DNA from: Verrucomicrobia subdivision 3 bacterium UBA693
GTDB lineage: Bacteria > Verrucomicrobiota > Verrucomicrobiia > Limisphaerales > UBA8199
Assembly: GCA_002298785.1 (NCBI GenBank)
Contig: DBMR01000011.1
Location: 214,325-278,324, forward strand
Direction: 5' to 3'
Length of the DNA: 64,000 bases
Below the pieces are notes generated by a model. It worked only from the letters and a program-made list of their open reading frames with translations. It was not told the DNA's origin and did not search any database. The position numbers and the translations under genes were made by a program. This document shows positions 58,203 to 64,000 of the stretch, in pieces; position 1 is the stretch's first letter, and each line of letters starts with the position of its first letter.

Positions 58203-59423
58203 ATGCACTCGTTAAGACAGTTGATCCTTCCTCTGATAATTACTGTAGGGATAGCCGCCACGCCGGTAAATGTGCGTTGCGCACCTTCAGAAGCGCAGCA
58301 GCAGCTCGCAGCGGCGAACAGCGGGTTCGCCTTCAAGCTGCTGAAGCAAATCTCGAAGGAACAGCCGGGCAAGAACATCTTTATCTCGCCATACAGCGCC
58401 GCGACCATCCTGCAGATGGTCGGAAATGGAGCTGAGGGCCGGACGAAGCAGGAAATGCGCAGCGTGCTGGGTATAACGGGGATTTCAGAGGAGGCGCTCA
58501 ACTCCGCCAACCGGGACCTTCAACGCTCGATAAACAACCAGGGGACGAACGTCATCCTGACGACGGCCAACTCCCTTTGGTATCGGAAAGGCATCGTCCT
58601 CAAACCTGGGTTCGTGGCCTGTAACCAGCAGTTCTACTCCGCAACGGTTCAGGACCTCGATTTCGATGTTCCTCAGGCGGCGACCCTCATCAACAACTGG
58701 GCCAGTGAGCAGACCCGGGGAAGGATCAAGGGGATTGCGGACGGAATGCTCACCCCGGCCACGGATTTGTTCGCGGCAAACGCTGTTTATTTCAAGGGTC
58801 TTTGGCTGGAACCGTTCGAAGCCGGGAACACCAGGGAGAGACCATTCCATAAGCGGCCAAGCAGCCAGTCCCAGGTGCCCATGATGGAGCAGACGCGAAC
58901 CTTCACCTACCGGAAAGGTACCGGCTACCAGGCCGTCCGCTTACCGTATGAAGGAGGACGTCTGGCCATGTATGTATTCCTGCCTGATCCCGATTCGAGC
59001 CCGGACAAGTTGCTGGGAATCATGAATGGTGCGGCCTGGCAGAAGGTGACCGAACCCGGGTTCAGCGAAAAAGAAGGCACCCTCGTGCTTCCCAGGTTCA
59101 AGGTGGAATACGGGGTGGAGCTCAAGAAACCATTGTCGGCCCTGGGCATGGTTTCCGCATTCCGCAACGCCGATTTTTCACGGATCTCGGATCACCAACT
59201 GTTCATCTCCGCCGTGCGGCAAAAGGCCTTCGTAGAAGTCAACGAGCAAGGCACTGAAGCCGCGGCGGTAACCGGTCTAGCAATGGACTCGGCGTCGCTC
59301 GGAGCGCCTCCGAAGCCCTTCCGCATGGTTGTGGATCGGCCATTCCTGTTTTTGATTCACGATGCGGAAACCAAAGTGATCCTGTTCATGGGAATAATTC
59401 AGGATCCCGCCACGCAGTTTTGA
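58203..59423 (+). CDS. Serpin (serine protease inhibitor)
   Basis: 406 residues with a signal peptide (LRQLILPLIITVGIAATPVN, about 4-23). The serpin fold is clear: FAFKLLKQISKEQPGKNIFI, SPYSAATILQMVGNGAEGRT, LFAANAVYFKGLWLEPFEAG and VEVNEQGTEAAAVTGLAMDS, with RPFLFLIHDAETKVILFMG at the end. The hinge EQGTEAAAVTG is of the inhibitory type (small residues at P12-P9). If the usual count of 17 residues from the hinge Glu applies, the scissile bond falls at Ala-Ser in MDSASLG, suggesting an elastase-like target; this is an inference. It likely traps proteases outside the cytoplasm. It abuts a tRNA gene. Confidence 0.93.
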   Translation: MHSLRQLILPLIITVGIAATPVNVRCAPSEAQQQLAAANSGFAFKLLKQISKEQPGKNIFISPYSAATILQMVGNGAEGRTKQEMRSVLGITGISEEALNSANRDLQRSINNQGTNVILTTANSLWYRKGIVLKPGFVACNQQFYSATVQDLDFDVPQAATLINNWASEQTRGRIKGIADGMLTPATDLFAANAVYFKGLWLEPFEAGNTRERPFHKRPSSQSQVPMMEQTRTFTYRKGTGYQAVRLPYEGGRLAMYVFLPDPDSSPDKLLGIMNGAAWQKVTEPGFSEKEGTLVLPRFKVEYGVELKKPLSALGMVSAFRNADFSRISDHQLFISAVRQKAFVEVNEQGTEAAAVTGLAMDSASLGAPPKPFRMVVDRPFLFLIHDAETKVILFMGIIQDPATQF

Positions 59424-59432
59424 GGGAGAAAA

Positions 59433-59507
59433 TGGTGCGCGATAGAGGGTTTGAACCTCTGACCCCTTCCGTGTCAAGGAAGTGCTCTACCACTGAGCTA
59501 ACCGCGC
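59433..59507 (-). tRNA. tRNA-Val (anticodon GAC)
   Basis: 75 bases including an encoded CCA at 59433-59435. Acceptor stem GCGCGGT/ATCGCGC; D-arm GCTC/GAGC; anticodon arm CTTCC-TTGACAC-GGAAG with GAC at positions 34-36; T-arm AGAGG-TTCAAAC-CCTCT; discriminator A. All stems pair, with one G-T in the acceptor. Confidence 0.97.
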
Positions 59508-59778
59508 AACCTGCGCGAAGAGACCTTGGAAAATCGAAATTCCCGCAGTCTTTCACGAACTTAACCAGCGCAGCAACATACCAACTCCAGGCCACTGAGC
59601 AAGGCCAAAAAGTGACCCGGAAAATGCCAAATGCCTGCCGGAAGGAAGTGGATGGATACTTGCCCGATCCGCGCGGCCACCGGCGCCAGCCTGAAATTTT
59701 GCCCCGACCCACGCTTCAATGCCGGCGGCACCTCGTTTCTGCCAGTCGGCCTATTTTGCGCACGCATCTTTGGGACGC

Positions 59779-61110
59779 TCAAGCCGCGCTCCGCGTGCGA
59801 GAGGAGGCCGGTTGATCCGTCACTGAATCCCCGATACCGGTGACAATGCGTGAGCCACGCTGGTAAGTGAAATAGGAGTAGGTCCACTGCAGCATGACGG
59901 CCGCTTTGTTGCGGAATCCCACGAGGAAAACCAAGTGAACCAGCAACCACGCCGCCCAGGCCAACCAGCCGTTGAACTCGAGTTTCCCCACCTGCGCCAC
60001 CGCCGCTGATCGCCCGATGGTGGCCATGGTGCCTTTGTTCCAATAGTGAAACGCCGGGCGCGCGGAGCTGGCGGTAGCGCGGCCGGACCGCAGTTCATTT
60101 TCAACGATGCGCGCGACGTGTCGGGCCATTTGCATGGCGGCCGGTGAAACGCCCGGGACGACCTGGCTGTGCTGATCCCGCACCAGGGCCAGATCTCCAA
60201 TGGCAAAAACTTCCGGATGCTGGGGCACACTCAGATCGGGATTGACCAGGACCCTGCCCGCGCGATCCAGGCTCACTCCCAAGGTGCGACTCAACGGGTG
60301 CGCCGCGACGCCGGCGGCCCAGATGATGTTGGCGCTCTCCAGGCGCGTGCCGTCAGCCAACCGCAGGAATCCCTCGCCAATGGTCTCGACCCGAACGTTG
60401 GTGCGGACTTCAACGCCCAGCTTCGTCAACCGCGCGACCGCTTTAGCCGCCAGCCGTTCCGAGAACTGGCCCAGCAAGCGCGGAGCCGCTTCCACCAAAA
60501 TCACCCGAGCCTGCCGCGGGTCAATTCTTCGGAAATCGCGCCGCAACACATACCGGGCGAGCTCGGCAAAGGCGCCGGCCAACTCGATTCCGGTCGGCCC
60601 TCCCCCAACCACAATCAGGGTCATAAGCCGCTGTCTCTCGGCTGGATCGTTGCTGTTCTCCGCCCGTTCGAACGCGAGCAGGGCCTGGCGGCGGATTCGG
60701 AGCGCGTCATCAAGGCTCTTCAAACCGGGCGCAAAAGCCTCCCATTCGGGATGATTGTAATAACTGGTGACACCTCCAAAGGCCAATACAAGGTAGTCAT
60801 AAGACAGCACCTCGTCGCCCAGCCGCGCTTCGCGTCGTTCCAAATTGAACCCGGTCACTTCGCGCAGCAGCACGGTCACATTTGGTTTGTCGCGTAATAT
60901 CGAGCGAATCGGTTGGGCAATCTCGGGCGCCGACAACCCGGCGGTTGCCACCTGGTAGAGCAGCGGCTGAAATAGATGATGGTTTTGCCGATCCACCAGG
61001 GTGATCCGGGCCTCGGAATACCCGAACTTCTGGCAGAAGGTCAAACCGCCGAAGCCCGCGCCAATCACCAAAATGTGCGGGTGCGGACTTCCGTCACGGC
61101 TCTGGATCAT
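59779..61110 (-). CDS. Type II NADH dehydrogenase-like FAD oxidoreductase
   Basis: 443 residues. Two Rossmann motifs are visible: ILVIGAGFGGLTFCQKFGYS (FAD, about 13-32) and LIVVGGGPTGIELAGAFAEL (NADH, about 165-185). QNHHLFQPLLYQVATAGLSA and NIIWAAGVAAHPLSRTLG are NDH-2 signatures, and VFAIGDLALV binds the flavin end. The last 70 residues (EFNGWLAWAAWLLVHLVFLV, MLQWTYSYFTYQRGSRIV) form the amphipathic membrane-binding tail of NDH-2 enzymes. It should pass electrons from NADH to quinone without pumping protons. It lies 9 bases after a Cys-rich small gene. Confidence 0.93.
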   Translation of the reverse strand: MIQSRDGSPHPHILVIGAGFGGLTFCQKFGYSEARITLVDRQNHHLFQPLLYQVATAGLSAPEIAQPIRSILRDKPNVTVLLREVTGFNLERREARLGDEVLSYDYLVLAFGGVTSYYNHPEWEAFAPGLKSLDDALRIRRQALLAFERAENSNDPAERQRLMTLIVVGGGPTGIELAGAFAELARYVLRRDFRRIDPRQARVILVEAAPRLLGQFSERLAAKAVARLTKLGVEVRTNVRVETIGEGFLRLADGTRLESANIIWAAGVAAHPLSRTLGVSLDRAGRVLVNPDLSVPQHPEVFAIGDLALVRDQHSQVVPGVSPAAMQMARHVARIVENELRSGRATASSARPAFHYWNKGTMATIGRSAAVAQVGKLEFNGWLAWAAWLLVHLVFLVGFRNKAAVMLQWTYSYFTYQRGSRIVTGIGDSVTDQPASSRTRSAA

Positions 61111-61119
61111 AACACGGAG

Positions 61120-61353
61120 TTAACACCGCCAGTCGCGGGCTTTCTCAAGGCGTCGTTGGTCCTCCGAAAATGACCAGAGATCGTCCTTGCCGAACTCCGG
61201 GCAGCAGGAGCCGCATCCGTGATAACAATCCGGACACAAAGCCCGATCGCCAATCCGCACGGCGCTGAAACGGCAACATACCTCACCGACGAGGGATTCC
61301 GCGGAGAAGGCTTGAGCGTCTCCTGATTCGGGGTGCTCCTGCTTGGTCTTCAT
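61120..61353 (-). CDS. Small Cys-rich protein upstream of NDH-2
   Basis: 77 residues from the ATG at 61353, or a GTG one codon earlier. Eight cysteines: EVCCRF, LCPDCYHGCGSCCPEFG near 40-56, and one at the C-terminus (ARDWRC). The CPDC-x2-GC-x-SCC cluster suggests a bound zinc ion or iron-sulfur centre. No family is recognised. Its stop is 9 bases before the dehydrogenase start, so the two form an operon and it may be a redox partner or a regulator; this is an inference. Confidence 0.75.
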   Translation of the reverse strand: MKTKQEHPESGDAQAFSAESLVGEVCCRFSAVRIGDRALCPDCYHGCGSCCPEFGKDDLWSFSEDQRRLEKARDWRC

Positions 61354-61362
61354 CACGACGAA

Positions 61363-61391
61363 ATTATCGCATCGCCTTGCGGCTTCCGCAA
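61363..61391 (-). promoter_or_regulatory. Promoter of the Cys-rich protein/NDH-2 operon
   Basis: On the - strand, TTGCGG (61391-61386) and GATAAT (61368-61363), 17 bases apart. The -10 ends nine bases before the ATG at 61353, so the leader would be only a few bases long. Confidence 0.6.
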
Positions 61392-61434
61392 AGGGAAGGC
61401 GTATTCGTTGAGGATACGCACCGCTTCGTTGGTT

Positions 61435-62835
61435 TTACCGCGCGGCAGAAACGCGCACCAGGTAAAATCCCTGGGCGCTATTCATCGGAACTGGCAGGCG
61501 CTGCCATGATCCATCTCCCGCTACGATTGTCCCCACATCCGTCCACGATCCGGACCCCAGATCGACACTGGTTCCGAGTTGGTAATTGAAACCGGGCAAC
61601 GTCGGGTAGGCCACCACCAGGCTGGAGCCCAGGGGCCGGGCATCGATCAGCGGGGCCGGAGTGGAAAGCGTGCTGTCGTAGGTTGCTGCGGAGAGCGAGG
61701 TGATGTCGAACTCAGCCGAGCGCAGCAAGGCCATACCATAGACAAGGTTCACCCGGTGGCCGGCGATATCCGCGGCGGCCGTCGTGGTCGCATCACACGT
61801 CACAAAATATGAAGCCGAGGGGGTGGTGCCGAGAAAGGCGCCCCGCTGGAACAGGTCATAGAAGAAATTGCCGACCATGGCGCGTATCTGGCTCCAAAGC
61901 GGCTCCGCGTCATCCTGGATGGCAGCAAAGGCCAGCGACCGCTGAATGGACGCCGCGACCCAAAGCCGCGTCCGGACCACCGGAACATATCGATTCTCAC
62001 TGTTGTACCGATCCAGCACGCGCGCGCCCCAGGGCAAAATGCCGGTGCCGGAGAATTGCCGAATCGAATTGATGTTGTGCGTGTTCAGGAGATCGGAATC
62101 GGCGGTGGTTAAATTTGGAGTCAGGCCCGTGGCCTGTAAGGCATAACTGGCTCCAGAGGGGCTACGCCAGATGGCGGTCATCACGTCGCTTACACCGTAG
62201 ATGGCGGCCATGGCACCCGAGGCCGGGACGGTCAGTGCAACGCTGTCCAGGTTGATCTGCAAGTAAGGGTAATAGAGCGCGCAGAAGGACGCATCAAATG
62301 GCACCGAGCTCTCGACCCAATTCACTGCCGCGGTCGCGCTGCCCAGCCCCGGTGGCGGATCCAGGAGCAGAAAGATCCGCTGCGGTTCGAGAAAACTCCT
62401 TACCTGATTCAGCAGGTTGCTTAATCCTCCGCCGGGGAGCAGGCTAAGTTCGGGCGCAACCAACAGGCGCAGGTTGCTGAGCGACCGCAAAGCATAAAGA
62501 CCCGTGCCTTGAGTTGCGTCCCCCACCAAAGCGTCGCCCAACGCGCCGGTCCCCTCCACCCGAACCACGAAGAGGGAAGTGCCGCCGTTCGCGAAGAACT
62601 GTCGGGCCTGAATCTCCGCCGGCCAGTTACCCACTGCTCCGGAGCCAAACGTGCTGGAAAAATCAACGGCTGTGACCGTCACCGGCACATTGACTGGACC
62701 GCGCGCAAATCGCCCGAGCAAGGCAGTCTGGGCCGTAGGCAAAGAGGTGACGCTCGGCTGGGCAGCAACTCTCCAGGACGTGAGTGCCGCCAGCAGCGCG
62801 AAAGCGCCCGCCACCATGATCTTCCGGACACGCAT
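61435..62835 (-). CDS. Exported phage-tail-sheath-like protein
   Basis: 466 residues from the ATG at 62835, which gives a signal peptide (RKIMVAGAFALLAALTSWRV, cleaved near VAAQ); a longer frame from 62907 is open. The mature part matches contractile tail sheath proteins along its length: ALLGRFARGPVNVPVTVTAV and ARQFFANGGTSLFVVRVEG (N-terminal), FCALYYPYLQINLDSVALTV, VPASGAMAAIYGVSDVMTAI, INSIRQFSGTGILPWGARVL, DAEPLWSQIRAMVGNFFYDL and GAFLGTTPSASYFVTCDATT (C-terminal). After about residue 395 comes a module GFNYQLGTSVDLGSGSWTDV...GFYLVRV, typical of exported verrucomicrobial proteins. No tube, baseplate, spike or ATPase gene is nearby. Sheath homology is clear by motif; export is inferred from the signal peptide. 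Confidence 0.8.
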   Translation of the reverse strand: MRVRKIMVAGAFALLAALTSWRVAAQPSVTSLPTAQTALLGRFARGPVNVPVTVTAVDFSSTFGSGAVGNWPAEIQARQFFANGGTSLFVVRVEGTGALGDALVGDATQGTGLYALRSLSNLRLLVAPELSLLPGGGLSNLLNQVRSFLEPQRIFLLLDPPPGLGSATAAVNWVESSVPFDASFCALYYPYLQINLDSVALTVPASGAMAAIYGVSDVMTAIWRSPSGASYALQATGLTPNLTTADSDLLNTHNINSIRQFSGTGILPWGARVLDRYNSENRYVPVVRTRLWVAASIQRSLAFAAIQDDAEPLWSQIRAMVGNFFYDLFQRGAFLGTTPSASYFVTCDATTTAAADIAGHRVNLVYGMALLRSAEFDITSLSAATYDSTLSTPAPLIDARPLGSSLVVAYPTLPGFNYQLGTSVDLGSGSWTDVGTIVAGDGSWQRLPVPMNSAQGFYLVRVSAAR

Positions 62836-63166
62836 TGGCCAATCTAAACCGGATTGCCCTTCCGTGCCAGGAACCCTCGCAATTCTCCAGGACACTCTCT
62901 TTCGCATCCACCTATGGTCCTGTGTGACTTCCGCGTTTGATCACCAACCGGGCTACCTGTTCCCGGCTTGCCTTCTAAAGAATGCTGTGGGCAACGCGGC
63001 GGCCTTCTTCGCGGTCCTGACTCAGTACACCCTAGCGGACCTGGTTAAGCAACCGGACAAAATGCGGGCAGCCCTCCGAGAGTGACCGGTCGGTCTGGCG
63101 GTCCGGTCGTGGTCGGGGGAACAGGCGCGATACTTGACGCGCGCGGTGACCCGGCGGCTAAAGTAA
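62836..63166. other. Intergenic region, nothing assigned
   Basis: About 330 bases between the sheath-like gene (leftward) and the BlaI operator region (rightward). A + strand frame ending at 63085 is open but its protein lacks recognisable features. No repeat or strong hairpin was seen. Confidence 0.4.
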
Positions 63167-63219
63167 CTCTACAAATGTAGAGATTTATTGTTGCAATCCT
63201 CTACAGTTGTAGATATAGT
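63167..63219 (+). promoter_or_regulatory. blaI-type promoter with two operator dyads
   Basis: Operator 1 is CTCTACAAATGTAGAG (63167-63182) and operator 2 CTCTACAGTTGTAGA (63199-63213); both contain the TACA-N2-TGTA core bound by BlaI/MecI/CopY repressors. Their centres are about 31 bases apart, three helical turns. The promoter is TTGCAA (63191-63196) and TATAGT (63214-63219), spacer 17. Operator 2 fills the spacer, so bound repressor would block RNA polymerase. The ATG at 63229 lies about three bases past the predicted start of transcription. Confidence 0.8.
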
Positions 63220-63228
63220 TACCCCGTT

Positions 63229-63618
63229 ATGGCGAAGATCTCTACCGAATTGACCGCAGCGGAGTGGGCCATCATTAAAGCAGTGTGGGACACCGAGCCA
63301 TGCACCGCCCCCACCATCCAGGAACGGCTCGAAGCCGAGACCGGCTGGTCCTATTCCACGGTGCGAACCATCATGGACCGGATGGTGAGCAAAGGGCTCT
63401 TGCGGGCTGAAAAGCAGGGGAAGATCACGCTGTTCCGATCAGTGGTCACCCGGGACCAGGCTCAGCGGGGAGAGTTGCTCTATGCGCTGAAGAACGCCTT
63501 CAACGGCGCGCTGACGCCCATGGTGCAATGCCTCTTGAATTCCGGGAAGATTTCCGACCGGGACCTCGCGGAGCTGGAAGCCCTGATCAAAGCCAAGAAG
63601 AAGCAGGTGAAGTCGTAG
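63229..63618 (+). CDS. BlaI/MecI/CopY-family transcriptional repressor
   Basis: 129 residues. The winged helix shows LTAAEWAIIKAVWDTEPCTA, TIQERLEAETGWSYSTVRTI, MDRMVSKGLLRAEKQGKITL and FRSVVTRDQAQRGELLYALK, which match BlaI/MecI. The C-terminal helices serve dimerisation. Family members bind TACA-N-TGTA dyads and are inactivated by a membrane metalloprotease that is usually encoded next to them. That gene follows 23 bases downstream. The dyads upstream indicate autoregulation. Whether the target is a beta-lactamase or another function cannot be told from this window. Confidence 0.93.
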   Translation: MAKISTELTAAEWAIIKAVWDTEPCTAPTIQERLEAETGWSYSTVRTIMDRMVSKGLLRAEKQGKITLFRSVVTRDQAQRGELLYALKNAFNGALTPMVQCLLNSGKISDRDLAELEALIKAKKKQVKS

Positions 63619-63641
63619 CCGCCCATAACCAGAGCCGCCCC

Positions 63642-64000
63642 ATGAATTCTTTTATCGCCTTGCTGAATCAATGGTCGGATGAGCTCGCCAGCCTCATCTG
63701 GCCGATGCTGTGGCAGTCCAGCCTCTTGATCCTGGTGCTGTTCGGCCTGGACCTGGCGCTGCGCCGCAAGCTGCGCGCGGCGGTCAGATACGCGCTGTGG
63801 CTCGTGGTACTGATAAAGCTCGTCGTTCCGCCGTCAGTTGCCTTCCCGTCCGGGCTGGGCTGGTGGGTTCGCCCGCACGATCCGGCGGTGGCGGCTGGGG
63901 CGAAACGCGGTTCCATTTTCCAGGTAGTCTATGGTGAAGCGGCCCTAACCCCAGCGCCCCAGGCTCCTGCACCGCCCGTCGAGTTGACTCAAATTAAAAG
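63642..64000 (+). CDS. BlaR1/M56-family membrane metalloprotease, N-terminal part
   Basis: The first 119 codons only; the gene continues past the right edge. It begins MNSFIALLNQWSDELASLIW, then LWQSSLLILVLFGLDLALRR and VRYALWLVVLIKLVVPPSVA, the first two helices and the conserved 'YALWxxVLxKLxxP' segment of M56 proteases. The HExxH zinc site would lie beyond the window. It should be the anti-repressor partner of the BlaI-type protein upstream. Whether it carries a penicillin-binding sensor or another extracellular domain is not visible. Confidence 0.88.
   Translation, partial: MNSFIALLNQWSDELASLIWPMLWQSSLLILVLFGLDLALRRKLRAAVRYALWLVVLIKLVVPPSVAFPSGLGWWVRPHDPAVAAGAKRGSIFQVVYGEAALTPAPQAPAPPVELTQIK

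Noticed and set aside
61435..62835. Prophage or tailocin gene cluster around the sheath-like gene
   Set aside because: Flanking genes are NDH-2, a Cys-rich protein and BlaI/BlaR1; there are no tube, baseplate, fibre, lysis or integrase genes.

Overview
The window looks like a chromosomal segment of a Gram-negative member of the Verrucomicrobiota, most likely a Pedosphaera/Limisphaera-type soil or freshwater lineage. This is inferred from gene content only. Supporting features are high GC content, an LpxB lipid A gene, a pseudopilin with a verrucomicrobial FTLIELLVVIAIIAILA leader, a TIGR03790-type protein, a twin-arginine Gfo/Idh oxidoreductase, large exported beta-helix/BNR proteins, and a recurrent C-terminal module ending in '..FFRVAQ' or '..FYLVRV'. 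Most of the window is housekeeping DNA with short operons. There is no CRISPR array, no recognisable transposase and no complete prophage.

Left third (1-20 kb): a truncated adenylate-forming enzyme; a receiver-HDOD protein fused to a membrane segment and a GspB-like tail; a 1960-residue exported BNR/beta-helix/LamG protein; a Pmp3-type micro-protein; an orphan TssB-TssC sheath fusion followed upstream by gpsA and plsY; a Gfo/Idh enzyme with lpxB (envelope lipid synthesis); the redox repressor rex; a PTS IIA protein overlapping a short zinc-ribbon protein; a 58-residue Pro/Ala-rich micro-protein; and an NtrC-type two-component pair.

Middle (20-48 kb): a PhnP-like metallohydrolase; a TIGR03790 protein; nadE; a methyltransferase; a copper ATPase whose 3' end overlaps uvrC antisense; a FAD oxidoreductase; small exported proteins; a PpiD-like chaperone; an RluA-type pseudouridine synthase; a MATE transporter; a subtilase with a secretin-like N-domain; a CDF transporter; serA; a parvulin foldase; and a four-gene MCE (Mla/Pqi-type) lipid-transport operon followed by a DUF481 protein. 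Three copies of a hairpin-bearing dispersed repeat and several other palindromic elements sit in this part.

Right part (48-64 kb): a Tat-exported Gfo/Idh protein; a membrane protein with a CHASE-like region, coiled coil and a degenerate Hpt domain; a phosphofructokinase; an exported nitrilase-family protein; a membrane protein; a pseudopilin; gluQ; a serpin abutting tRNA-Val(GAC); an NDH-2 type dehydrogenase with a Cys-rich partner; an exported phage-tail-sheath-like protein; and a BlaI/BlaR1-type regulatory pair running off the right edge.

The most unusual items are two contractile-sheath homologues in contexts without any other injection-system gene. One is a TssB-TssC fusion. The other is a tail-sheath protein carrying an apparent signal peptide. 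Several genes also have a good -35/-10 pair so close to the start codon that leaderless mRNA is likely.
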